Shown here: positions 53,861 to 64,000 of the stretch, one piece after another
How positions within the stretch are numbered: the stretch's first letter is position 1
Layout of the letters: every line of letters starts with the position of its first letter
The notes under the pieces: model-generated
Database searches by the model: none
The model's input: the letters and a program-made list of their open reading frames with translations, nothing else
What the model was told of the DNA's origin: nothing
Made by a program: the position numbers and the translations under genes
NCBI RefSeq assembly: GCF_918797505.1
Contig: NC_092798.1
Span: 51,606,985-51,670,984, forward strand
Length of the DNA stretch: 64,000 nucleotides
DNA from: Bemisia tabaci
Taxonomy: Eukaryota > Arthropoda > Insecta > Hemiptera > Aleyrodidae
Direction: 5' to 3'

Positions 53861-54390
53861 TATCAAATCTCATCATCACGAAGAATTGATATCACCTCAT
53901 TTTACTAGGTATTTCAAAAAATCGTATTTCACCCGAATGTATAATTACAACTTCGATTGTAGGGATCATCTGTAGCAGGCCGATTATATTGAAAGTTCAA
54001 AGCAGCCCAATAAGACATCGAAATGCGATATATTGTATGGTTAAGATAGGAATATGCATTGTCTTGGCGCGTGCTGATATAGTTCCAAAGGTTGGGTCAC
54101 AGTAAACGTGTTTCTTTGTTATTGGGGAGAAAGTCTATTCCCCCCATTTTCTCAATAAATGGTCGGTGGTTTCCATCAAAACTACAAATAAATGCAATTA
54201 TTCTCGACTTCAACCAATGTCCTGTCTTAAATAAATTTGACGCACAAAAATATCAAGCGAGAAAAAACACTAAAAAATGTGACCCAAACTGGATGGAACA
54301 AAGTTATAAAGTAGTGCTAGGTTGACACTATTTACCGAGGAAAGCAAAGGAAAAAAATTCAAACATTTCAACTATCCAAATTTTTTTTTT

Positions 54391-55345
54391 TTACTTTAAT
54401 TGAAACTTTTGGGGGAAAGAAAGTTTTTGATTCTGATTGGAATGTTTGAACTTTTTGGCCTTGCTATCCCCACAAAATATAAGCGTGGCCCAGTACATTT
54501 TTACCACCTCTTGCTCAAAAATACCATGTTAATCTAATTTTAAAGGAAAATATAACATTGAAGAAAAAAGCAAAAAACCTTACTGGTTTTTTGTGTTTTT
54601 CCGGCCTAATTTTGCTTTACAAATGCCTCAGATGTTATAATTCCACCTGATAATTAACATGATCCCCGCGTTTGTTTAGTTTTAATCAAGAGGAACAAGA
54701 AGTTCAAATACACCCGGGGGGAAGTTCGATCTCATTTTTGTCGTAGACGTTTACTCGGAGTCGGATAATTCCACAATTCCAATTATAATGTCATCGGTGA
54801 GTATCGGAGCGACGGGTGAAGATGAGTTTTAACATCAATCATTTAATTAGTCCGACGAGGAGTTGGACTGTTTGACTGGAGGCTGCCTTTCCGACCAACC
54901 GACGCACAGTGAATCGAGTCAATTAGGAGGTCAGACATGAAATTTTCAACTAAAACTGCACATTTTTAAGTTTATTACGAAACTTTAGTTTATTCCGTCA
55001 CATTTTAAATTTAAGGGGTGTCTTTGCAGGAAAATCTCACGAGGAAACCAATGGGACCACTTTTAAAACCTCACAGTTTTGTATGAATGAAGTTATAGGC
55101 GTTTAAGGTTTAAACATGTTGTCCGATCTCTCGTATTGACTAGATCCAGTGTGCGGCGGCGGGTGACAGCAAAAGAAAGTTTCCTTCTTTTTTGCCCCAA
55201 ACTCAATTTAAAAGTTGGATGCTGAGCTGTTGGAGGAATTAAGATCGAAATGGAATGGGAGCATTGGGCAAGGCGCCGCTCCGAACAACTGTTGATCCTC
55301 ACGGTTGACTTTCTTTCTCGATACAAGTTGGGCGCCTCACGCACT
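54391..55345. other. mostly unrecognised; single-copy island at 54770-54920
   Basis: The island has TCATTTAATTAGTCC and balanced composition and might be regulatory. The rest is AT-rich. The 140-codon open frame on the minus strand (55093-55515) runs into a MITE end and lacks domains. Confidence 0.3.
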
Positions 55346-55349
55346 ACTC

Positions 55350-55450
55350 CCGTGCTAAGCCAGAACGCCGTATGAACATCCGATGTTGCCAAATTTCTCC
55401 AACTCGATAAAAATTTTATTTTAGCAGTAGATGCCCTATAATGTATTTTC
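55350..55450. mobile_element. left half of a GCCGT-family MITE
   Basis: CCGTGCTAAGCCAGAACGCC, ATGTTGCCAAATTTCTCC; right half absent. Confidence 0.65.
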
Positions 55451-55609
55451 CCATGTTTTCTTTTTTTTTGTGATCTTCGGCACGTAGGGAACATTGATGT
55501 CTGGAAATCTGACAATTGAAATAAAACTAAATATAAAATGAAAAAGAAGAGAGAAGAAAAAGCAACATATTGATGATAACCTCATTGATTCTCAAAATTG
55601 ACCAGTCAA

Positions 55610-55960
55610 CAGTGGTGTAGTGCCACATAAAGATGCATACGAAGCCATGAGCATGGGATGAACCATCGCGATTTCAATATTTTAAATATGCAACGAGTGC
55701 AACCAGAAAACACAAATAACTGCATCAAGGCGTGGTAATGCACACGAAGCCATTAGCGTGAGATAAACCGACGCGCCTTCAATATTATGAAAATGTAACG
55801 AGTCCAATGAGAGGACTTAAATAATTACATCAAAGCGTGATGATATACATGAGGCCATGAGCATGAAATGAGCCATCGCGCCTTCAATACTTTGTATATG
55901 CAACATAAGCAGCGCAAAGACACGAATAGTCGCATCAAGGTTTAATTCACGGCGCACTAT
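55610..55960. repeat. three tandem hairpin-module units (about 105 bp)
   Basis: CGAAGCCATGAGCATG, ACCGACGCGCCTTCAATATT, AACGAGT and ATTACATCAAAGCGTG recur three times at 55632, 55738 and 55842. The last unit keeps CACGAATAGTCGCATCAAGG. Confidence 0.8.
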
Positions 55961-55994
55961 CTGAAAATCATAAACAACATACGCAGACAACTCT

Positions 55995-56250
55995 ACTTTA
56001 ATAAGGAAAAAAGCCGTATGAGAATTTGAATTTTTCCCCATTCCCTACTCACTCTTTCATAAAATGTTCATTTTTGAGGGAGATAATGATTCTTTTCCTC
56101 AAAATTTTCGGATACTTAGATTAAATTGCAATAAAATTCCGCGAGAACTTGGAGGAAAAGTATTTACAAGTTTTTTTAGATTAGTGTTTAGTAAAAGGAA
56201 ATTCGGCAACGCTTGAAGGCCCGTACGACGTTCTTCTGTAAAACAGCAGC
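55995..56250. mobile_element. GCCGT-family MITE
   Basis: Left AAAAAAGCCGTATGAGAATT, right GGCCCGTACGACGTTCTTCT and AATTCGGCAACGCTTGAAG. 256 bp, diverged. Confidence 0.7.
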
Positions 56251-57109
56251 GGTGTTTCCAAGCGAACCCGGCAGCGTTCGGCCCTTTGTGCTTTTTCGCT
56301 TTGTGTTGGATTCCCTTATTTCCGCGAACTCTTCCTTTTGCTAATCAGTTTTTTGTTTCAAAGTTGTTGGAGTCCAACGAAAAGCTCATTCCAAGGAAAA
56401 GTGACACGATCCTAAATTCGCGAACTTTCAGTGTTCCCTTTGCGCTGAGGAAATCGTTTTCGTTGCGTCAAAGAGACGACTTTTTACAGCAAGATTACGC
56501 CGATTCTTGGTAGTTTTACAGTTTCTTGGCAGTTTACAGTTTCTAAGTAGTTTCACAGTTTCTTGGTAATTTCACTAACAGCCATTCTCACAAGTTAACG
56601 AAACTGTAATCCTCAAGTTTAACTAAATTTTAATAATCGATTTTTAGGCAGCGAGTTTCATCTCAAATTGATACATATCGATAGTTTTAGGCACACTTAA
56701 ATCGGCGAAGCTCAATGTTGCAAACTTGCAAAAATTGCCACGGATCGGATTTTTGAGAGAACAAAACTTTCGATTCATGCCCAAATAAGGCACAGTGTTT
56801 TGCAACAAATATAGGTTTTATTTTTATGCACCAAATTTAATTTCGAACAGAATTTATCACCTTTAACATCTTAGTGTGCCATATTTGCACGCTTTCTGAC
56901 ATATAATTCATTTCATGGGATCTTTCGCCGTATGACCCCTTACCATCCTAGCGTGCCTGATATGGTATGGTAGAATTCAGTATGACCTGAAGCTTCACTT
57001 GATTTATTTTCATTGATCTTTACTCTCAGGAGGCTTCAGTGACTTCAAAAAACTATAACATTTTAAACATTTCAAGAGACACAAAATTCAGGATGTTAGG
57101 GTAAAATAA
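56251..57109. other. non-coding stretch with TAGTTTCACAGTTTCTTGG-type short repeats
   Basis: Between 56508 and 56580 the phrase TTCTTGGTAGTTT/CACAGTTTC occurs four times in diverged form, a small local tandem array. Nothing else is recognised. Confidence 0.4.
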
Positions 57110-57345
57110 GGGGCTTAGAGGACATGGCGCATAGGTGCAGTTTTTCTTATTTTGAGAAATACGTGTTTGAAGTTTCGAAATAGCATGGATCCATATGGCG
57201 GGAAAAAGTTCAAACTTTTCGGTACTTTTCGATACTTGAAAATTGGAATTTTGGAGCGAATTTTCCACAGAAAATGCGTTCAGACTAGTCTTACTTGAGA
57301 TCTACTTTTTTCTAAAACTCCTCGTGTGCGCCTTGTCCTCCGAGC
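57110..57345. mobile_element. inverted-repeat element, copy 2 (see 4320)
   Basis: Ends GAGGACATGGCGCATAGG and GTGTGCGCCTTGTCCTCCGA are inverted. The interior matches the reverse complement of 4330-4515. Confidence 0.65.
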
Positions 57346-57535
57346 CCCTCAAATAATCATTACACACAAGAGTCGAACACCTCAAACGCATGAAGAACAA
57401 AACTAACTTTAGCACCACTTATAATTAAGCAATTCAAAAAGCGTAGCTCCGATCGCACTAATTTGCCCATTTGATCTCATGTGCGAGAGTTTTTCCACTC
57501 GGGTTACTGAAATTTAAACGATTGTCCTTTACATA

Positions 57536-57820
57536 ATGAGCTTACCGAGGCGGTGGGGACATAAAACGTTTTGTTTCCGCGATCCCAGGTTCGGCGAAAC
57601 AATCGAGGCTTTTGCTTTCTTGCTCGCGGAAAAATACGATACCGTGCAGGACGTCATTGTTGCGAGCAGGTTCATTATTGCCGAATCGTTGCCCCTCTAC
57701 CGTAAGGGCGTAAATGCTTTTAGAGATGGACCCTATCCTGTATATGACCACGTGCTTTTCAGGGCGCATGTGGAAATGGAGTTACGCCTTTTTGTAACAA
57801 GAGCGACGAAATGTCATTAG
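57536..57820 (+). CDS. unassigned ORF, 94 codons
   Basis: ATG at 57536, stop TAG at 57818. The sequence is MSLPRRWGHKTFCFRDPRF, ETIEAFAFLLAEKYDTV, IIAESLPLYRKG, DHVLFRAHVEMELRLF. Base composition is higher in GC than the flanks, and the residue mix (charged, with a likely amphipathic helix at 20-50) is protein-like. It is not repeated in the window. I do not recognise the family. It might be a small gene, one exon of a larger gene, or a captured piece of a mobile element. There is no obvious splice signal that fixes its borders. Confidence 0.35.
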   Translation: MSLPRRWGHKTFCFRDPRFGETIEAFAFLLAEKYDTVQDVIVASRFIIAESLPLYRKGVNAFRDGPYPVYDHVLFRAHVEMELRLFVTRATKCH

Positions 57821-58780
57821 CATTTGGTGGTCTAGGCGGCTCGAGTGCGGACAAAGAGCACAAAGCGGCTTTGTGCTTCGTTAATTCAGTCCTGCAGCAT
57901 TTACGAGTCGAAGTGATCCGAAATTTGAAAGACCACTAGATTGTGGCGAGAGGGGGGCACTGAAAATTAAATTACCCCTAGAAGTGTGTCCCCATCAAAA
58001 TTTCAAGTAGGATACGTTGCACCTCTTGAAAATGCCCAAAATTTTTTGATAGCCAGTCCTAATTGAGGACCCACATGGGGAGAGTATTACCATGGCCATG
58101 CCACGCTCTGATTAGTTCATCAATTTTAGACTTATGAAGCGAGACTTCTTAAGGACCAATTTAAACAAACCCTGAAAGAATTTGTAGAATTGAGGGAGAA
58201 GGTAATGATACTCACGGTCAAAATTTATATTCTTAGAAAAAATATTCATCAAAGTTGGCTCTGAACTGATTTTAGAAGTTAGAGTCTAGAAAAATGCATT
58301 ATTTTCGTATGGAAAAAGAAGACTACGATGTTCCAAACCGACTGGTTTACGCCCATTGAACTACTCAGTTTGTAAAATCGTAGTTTTCTTTTTTGGTGTC
58401 GAAGGCGCTATTCGGTTTAGATGACTGAGCTCTCAGTCGAGTAAACCAACCACTTTAGTTGACGGTAATCCGAAGGTTTAGCATCAACCGATAATTCAGT
58501 TCGGCAAACCATAAAAATTTAATTCATATAGAACATGTTTCGTACATCGACTAAAAGTTTTCAGTTCAGTGAACTAAAAAAATTGGTTTATTGAACTGAA
58601 CTTTTGGCACACCGAATTGAGGTTCAATTTCATTAATTGAGTGGAGAAGTACCTGGTGAACAATCGGTTTGTATGACGAAAGAGTTTCCTGTAGGTAGAA
58701 TTATTCTATCACCATCTTTATTGCCTACTATGGTTCAAACCTGGGAGCAAAAGGGCATCCATTAAAGTCCACAACTGGGG
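57821..58780. other. non-coding stretch, with a decayed repeat at 58320-58640
   Basis: AACCGACTGGTTTACG and GAACTTTTGGCACACCG type sequences are shared with 39120-39400. No gene. Confidence 0.4.
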
Positions 58781-58899
58781 GTATTTAAATCAAAAGGAAC
58801 GGTGTTCATTGTGATAATGGTTCTGTCATATTCTGATGGATTTTAGGGCGCATACTAGAATAGATGTAGTTCCTTTTGATTTAAATAATAATTATGTCC
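58781..58899. mobile_element. foldback of the GTATTTAAATCAAAAGGAAC family
   Basis: GTATTTAAATCAAAAGGAAC and the complement GTTCCTTTTGATTTAAATAA, 119 bp. The clearest copy of the family. Confidence 0.8.
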
Positions 58900-59732
58900 A
58901 ACTGATCATCCGATCAGAGAACGGCACACGTTTGCTGGAGTAAAAAATTGTGATCGAAATATTCTTCCCGCATAAGTACTCAATTCTATTGCAACCACAG
59001 GTTGATCGACTCGCTAAAAAACTACTTAATCGTAAAGATTATTAAAACCGGTGGGAAATGCATCTTGCGGTTGGAAACTACTGAGACTCCAGATAGTCAT
59101 CAAGGCGACACGATTACAGTATATTGACTCAACGAACTCAAATAAAGTGTGTTTGCGAGCGGTTCATACGTAAATAATCATCAGCTTCTCGACAACTCAA
59201 TACATTATGCACGACGGAATCGGTGAGTTGACGGATTACAGGGAAAAATTCGCCTAATGCCACTGTTTAAACGGAGATCAGGTGCGTTCCCACAGAAGTG
59301 CGCGGCAACCACGGTTCAAATGTGATCGCTTACTTGCGACACCACTGCCAAAATTCCTAGTTCAGGGTGCCTGAAAGCGTAGTAAACAGAGCGAAACTAC
59401 TACAAAACGGCAGCCGTGCCCGACTCGGCAGCGGATTTCAATTTCTCTCTATAATTCCTTTCCTTTCTTAGGATTTGATTTGAAAGCAAAGCCGGCTCGT
59501 AAGCGGGGTGTGAAATTACTTATCTCGAGCGGCGTTGTCAAGTTTCATGTAAGATTCTGCTATTTATCATGGGAAAATGGGCGTAATTATCGACCAACCG
59601 GCAACGTTCCGCGCTCATTCCACCGAATCTCGGCGTCTTCATACGACTGCAACGCTATGTATCCTTTGAAGCGCCACCTCGACTCAATTTCACGCCGCAA
59701 AGGCGGCACCTCAAATCTCCGGCTCCTAATTT
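58900..59732. other. non-coding stretch, nothing recognised
   Basis: The 96-codon open frame near 59480 ends inside the next foldback and has no domain. Confidence 0.35.
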
Positions 59733-59848
59733 GGATGTATTCAAATCAAAAGGACCTATCTCCATTGTGAATGGGCCCTGTCAAGCATGTGTTTTTATGG
59801 GTCTAGGGGCCCGAAGCACGATGAAGATAGTTCCTTTTGATTTAAGGC
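59733..59848. mobile_element. foldback of the GTATTTAAATCAAAAGGAAC family
   Basis: GGATGTATTCAAATCAAAAG and CCTTTTGATTTAA. The loop contains GGGCCCTG and GGGGCCC-like sequence. Confidence 0.75.
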
Positions 59849-60059
59849 GTTTCGCGACGGTGGTGGTGGGAGCCACTGGCCTGAGTAAGGGGTCTGAAGA
59901 CCCTTCTGTGGCAAGGGTCCCCTCCCCCACAAATTGGAAGACCTCAACTTTCGAGCGTGTTGAGCCCTTGATGGGGCACCCTGAAACAAGTAATCGGCGT
60001 AGAAGTAAATAATGGTGTGAGTGGCGGTAATTCGCTTCCTTCCCTTTACACGATATAAC

Positions 60060-60093
60060 ATAGGATAGTCGCTGGTTGTGGTGACTATCCTAT
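60060..60093. repeat. short perfect hairpin (11-bp stem)
   Basis: ATAGGATAGTC and GACTATCCTAT with a 12-nt loop GCTGGTTGTGGT. No wider repeat was found around it. Confidence 0.6.
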
Positions 60094-60690
60094 ATTTTTC
60101 TGTATAGGTATTGACTCAGAAATTCTACAATATATTAGATTTCTGCGCTTACAATGTAAATAGCACAGAGATAGAAATTCGTTATTCTATCTTTTCTCGG
60201 ACAAAAGCTCCATCCCCAGACTGTAAAATTGAGTCGAACGTTCACTTTTTTACAAGAATATAACAGCAATTTCTGTCCGAAACTGCAAACTGTTTCCAAG
60301 TTTAAATATGGTTTACGAGTAGAAATAATGGAACGCAACGTTGCAATGTGGTTCCGTTTCCTCGTCTAAAATGGACGATTGAAAGCGAATTTTACTTCTT
60401 TTACAGAAAGTTCTGTATTCTTTGAGCGTGTTGTAAATTTTTTGTTGTCCTATTCAAAAGGCGCCAGGAAAGAGTTGGCGGTCACGGCTACAGATACAAG
60501 GCACAGGTTCCAGGAAGTGACGTCCAGACAATTCAGTTTAATTAACGGGGAACCTGACGTCCGATTGTCTCGTCTTCGTCGTCATCTTACAAGAAGGCAC
60601 TGATTACGAACATTCAGGCCGGGGCGAAGAACAAACAGTGTAAGATGTCAAATTGAACCTCTATAGAGGAATACTTAAAATGCTCCTGAC

Positions 60691-60769
60691 AGGACGGATT
60701 TATGTTAAAAAGAATTACGTGTTTAGGGTTTGCGAGAAACATAGTTTCCTCTTAGCATAAATACGTCCT
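60691..60769. mobile_element. short foldback, GGACGTATTTATGC variant
   Basis: AGGACGGATTTATGTTAAAA and AGCATAAATACGTCCT are inverted; a related right end is seen at about 51045-51055. Confidence 0.65.
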
Positions 60770-62357
60770 AAGCTCTTAATCCACCCACGATCAAAGATTA
60801 TTGACCGGTATGCTTAATGTATGAATGTGGATCTTGTATGCATATCTATGGAAAAACTAGAGGAACGCATATTTTGGTGTATAATTATGCAAGCCCGCTG
60901 ATGTACTTTATCTTTACAGTTCAAACTTTTCCATGCAACTTGTTAGGAAGTTTCATGTTTTTCTTCTACTCTATGAAGAAGAGGATGAATGAGGAGGAGG
61001 AAAAAAAAACGACAAGAAACAACAGATGAAAATTTCAAGCACAGAGTTTAGGTTGTTATCATTGAAAAATGGAATGAGAGAGGGTATTTTGAAATATCTC
61101 AATTCAAATATGTGTTTTTCTTGATTTGGGACTTAGGAATAAGAGGGTAAATGACAAAAATTCGCAAAGTCGCGTCGCTAATGTAGATATGGGTGTTGTT
61201 TATCTCTCTTTCGATTTTAAATAAACAAGAACAAGGGCAAGTGGAACTTTTATAAATAGAAAATGTCGATTACACGAATAGAAATTCAGTTATTAAACGA
61301 GACACTAAAGTTTTCTGTCGACCCGAATGAAATTTTCAATCATAGAAACCAATTACTTCAGTTTAGTTAACTGAAGTTTTGAGCTAGGCAATTGAGACTT
61401 GGGATTATTAAGAATAATTTTGGTTACTTGGACCAAAAACTTTGGTACGCCTACGAACCAAGGTTTTATTCGTGCGAAGTAATAAGAAGAACAGCCGAAG
61501 AAAAATGAACAGATTTCTTTCGGAGGCAAGTCTTACAATCTGCTCCCGGTTTGGAAGAGGGTTGAGAATGAGCAATGTTAGAGACCGAGAATTTTATTGC
61601 TATTATGACATTAATGAAAGTGGATTTTTTATCTCCCCCTCGGAGGCAAATTAGAAAAGTAAAATATGAGAGCTGATTGAATAACTCCTATAAAAAAAAT
61701 GCGGAAAGTTTCGGGGTGAGGGGTCGGAATGTGAGAAAATTAGAAGGGAGCATCGAACATCGAAGTTTAACACCATTACCTCGCAGCAGGGAAAGTAGGG
61801 GGCGTTTTCTCTGATAACCCCACGTGAAACGGAAACACACAATCTTGTAGTCGGATCCTTCAAATTACAGACCGCATAATTCCTCAAAATATTTTACCTT
61901 CCCTGGAAAGTTACACATCGCCTAATCAACAGTGAGTTGTATCCAAACCCTTACTTCTCCATTTGTGAGACTACCTACAGGAAAAAGAATCTTACCGAAG
62001 AGACATTCGAAATTGAGATATTGGTGTCTCTAACTGGAAAAATGTTTCCAAATATCCAACGATATTGTTTTTTTTTTTTTTTAAAAAAAAATTTGTGGAA
62101 GCAACATAGAGACGGCAGTTTAAGACACAGCAACGTGATTAATTTACGCTGTCGGTTAACTTTTTGGAAATTATTAGCAACTTATTATCATCACCAATTA
62201 TTCCGAATGGAAAATAAGCGAGCCCTACTGGCACACTTAAAAGGGAAACGTGGCAGAGCCTTAAAAAAATAATCTTTTGAGAGGAGGGGCACTTACATCT
62301 GGAAATTATTCATGACGAAATTGTCTCAAACTGCATATTAGGTGCTTTGCAATTTCG
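60770..62357. other. non-coding stretch, nothing recognised
   Basis: AT-rich. Open frames of 60-110 codons have no domain and are full of repeated residues. A T/A run lies at 62068-62090. Confidence 0.4.
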
Positions 62358-62415
62358 AGCATTTTTTTGGGGGAGCCCCCCTTTCTCCCCGTTTAAGGTT
62401 CTGGATCCGCCTATG
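62358..62415. mobile_element. fragment ending GGATCCGCC (hAT/other DNA-transposon end)
   Basis: GGGGGAGCCCCCCTTTCTCC and TTCTGGATCCGCCTATG are a phrase I know from ends of abundant insect DNA transposons; only one end is here. Confidence 0.35.
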
Positions 62416-62441
62416 GACTTCAGAAGAGCGGAGAGCTAGTC

Positions 62442-62697
62442 TGCCGTACTAAAGAAGAACGCCGTGAGAACCCTTGGGCGTTGCCAAATTTCTTTCGATA
62501 AAACACGAATTTCCTTGTAAACTTATGATTATTTTTCTCCCAATTTCTCTGATAATTTAGCTCACAATTCTACCGAACTCAAGGAGAAAAGTTCAAGGAG
62601 ACATATTCATGACTTTTCTCAAAAATGAACATTTTATCCGTGGAAATTTGGCAACTCTCGAATGTTCATGCGGCGTTCTTCCTCAGCAAGACAGCAG
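62442..62697. mobile_element. foldback MITE, GCCGT family, well preserved
   Basis: GCCGTACTAAAGAAGAACGC and ATGCGGCGTTCTTCCTCAG ends; inner GGGCGTTGCCAAATTTCT and GAAATTTGGCAACTCTCG pair. 256 bp. Confidence 0.8.
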
Positions 62698-62699
62698 TG

Positions 62700-63130
62700 T
62701 CCGATTATTCGGCAACGGCGGAGGGCCGCAACGAGGAATTAATGTTTGAGCGTTAATCGTATTTAGGAATTGGGGAAGTTGGCCGCAAGTTGGGCGGCGG
62801 GCGGATATTTCATAAGCGATACTCGGATGGACTAAATTCAATTATTAAACTCGGATAAGATTCGTCCGGGGTCCGCGCGACCTCGCATTAACCATTCGGC
62901 GAATAAATACGCGGCAAGTTGGTCCCGGACACCGATAAATCAATTAGAAATTTGCCGGCCTTTTATTTATTCCTATCGGGATTCGAATCGGGAACCGGGG
63001 CCCCTTGACGCCGTCACCTCCGCTCCCAACATTGTTTCCGCCTTGCAACTATTCCTCCCCGAGTTTCTGGTCACCAACTTGAATTAGCCGAGCGCATCTG
63101 ACTGGACTTGCGTATTCGGATTACCTCGAC
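62700..63130. promoter_or_regulatory. GC-richer single-copy island with ATTA motifs
   Basis: Not repeated in the window. Contains GAGGAATTAATGTTTGAGCG, AAATTCAATTATTAAACTCG, CGCATTAACC and TTTATTTATTCC among GC-rich DNA, with no coding frame. Composition recalls developmental enhancers such as the 26.9-27.4 kb island. Inference only. Confidence 0.25.
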
Positions 63131-63656
63131 TCAAGAATGCATGCGCTTTCACCGAGGGAAAAGTTCTGTGGGGTTGTTCTGCTCGCGTATTCTATGACGC
63201 TCAAACTTTGAAATCGATTGGTGCAGTTGGTAACTATCTATCATGAGGACATAGTGCTTTAATATTCTGGTTGCTGCCAAGAGACCCAATGGGCCTGTTG
63301 TAAACTTCAGCTGGAGGAAGAAACATTACTCCTTAAAGAAAATGACTCTCACGATGAGCGCATTGGAAAAGTCTGTAATATACTGTATACACTTAACTTC
63401 ACAATCTGTGTAAGAAATATAAGATACTTAAGCTTCCCGCTTCAATAACGATACTCCATTATGGCACAAGTGAACATTCAGTAGCAGAATATTCTGTATT
63501 TTCAAGCTAAAAAGTTGGCTTGTTTCTCTTGAAAAAAACAAATTAGATGCGGTAATTTTGAAACACCGCGAGGGAGATACGTGGTTTCGCACTTTGCCCA
63601 TCAGCATCAATGAAATACACAAATTTTTACTAAGGAAAAAGAAAAACGAGAAAAAA

Positions 63657-63893
63657 TGCTAAAATACAACACAAAAAACCAGAGATTTTTCGACTCAAAA
63701 CTGAATCATTTTCAGTCGGAAATAAATTAAAAATTAAAAAAATCTAAGAAAAAACCTAAGACCTACATTTATTATATTATATTATATAATTTATTACATA
63801 CATATTTTTTTTAATTTTTAATAAATTTTCCGACTAAAAATGACTGTTTTGAGTGGAAACGTCTTTGGTTTTTAGTGCAGTATTTTAGACTTT
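63657..63893. mobile_element. foldback with arms of about 75 bp
   Basis: CTAAAATACAACACAAAAAA, CTGAATCATTTTCAGTCGGA at left pair with TCCGACTAAAAATGACTG and AGTGCAGTATTTTAG at right. The intact form of the element split at 24318-24690. Confidence 0.75.
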
Positions 63894-64000
63894 TTCCCCG
63901 TTTTTCCGTTGTTTTTTTCCTGGCATCATTGAAAGTTTCCTGGCAAAGAGGCCACTTTCAGATGATTTCTGGAAAAACTTCCATTTATTGATGAGACGTT

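Larger units (their letters stand above)
50380..53870. repeat. segmental duplication, copy 2
   Basis: Counterpart of 36640-43900. Compact, with a two-exon gene, no exon B and fewer MITEs. Confidence 0.8.

Noticed and set aside
55093..55515. 140-codon open frame on the minus strand
   Set aside because: Runs through a half MITE; basic low-complexity translation without a domain.

Overview
The window is eukaryotic nuclear DNA: AT-rich, gene-poor, packed with miniature inverted-repeat transposons, foldback elements and an interrupted satellite, with GT-AG introns in the only convincing genes. The style (TA-flanked and 8-bp-TSD MITEs, a mariner fragment, an RTE-like LINE tail, an arthropod-type repetitive PIN-like gene) points to an insect, most likely a hemipteran. 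Several repeat families look to me like those of the whitefly Bemisia tabaci, but that is a recollection and was not searched.

Layout. 1-4.5 kb: no gene seen. 4.5-14.7 kb: a satellite-like array of about 340-bp units, broken by a 1 kb palindrome, a CAGGG-ended hAT-like element and GC-rich minisatellites, with the unit orientation reversed after about 12.7 kb. 14.7-28.7 kb: MITEs, several nested in one another, tandem duplications, and a few GC-richer single-copy islands that may be regulatory. 28.9-32.6 kb: a broken PIN-like gene split by a 2.4 kb insertion that carries a mariner helix-turn-helix remnant. 35.4 kb: a short poly(A) retrocopy with target-site duplications. 36.6-43.9 kb and 50.3-53.9 kb: two diverged copies of one segmental duplication, each carrying a minus-strand gene. 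48.8-50.1 kb: a recent 1.3 kb palindrome with a tRNA-like sequence in each arm. 54-64 kb: more MITEs, one unassigned 94-codon ORF and a GC-richer island.

The genes. The most interesting content is a small family of secreted-looking proteins on the minus strand. A short first exon (27-28 codons, signal-peptide-like) is joined in phase 0 to a 176-185-codon terminal exon. One locus (52100-53729) is a simple two-exon gene. The other (38480-43665) has one first exon and two different terminal exons in series, so it may make two proteins by alternative last exons. The terminal exon resembles, by eye, a PD-(D/E)XK nuclease-type core (the DUF1703/PDDEXK_9 style) that has lost its catalytic glutamate and, in two of three copies, the lysine. 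This is a testable inference, not an established fact.

A second theme is a short hairpin module (GCGCCTTCAA ... CACGAATAGTTGCATC ... AGGCGC) that I find at least 18 times, in both orientations and inside otherwise unrelated repeats.
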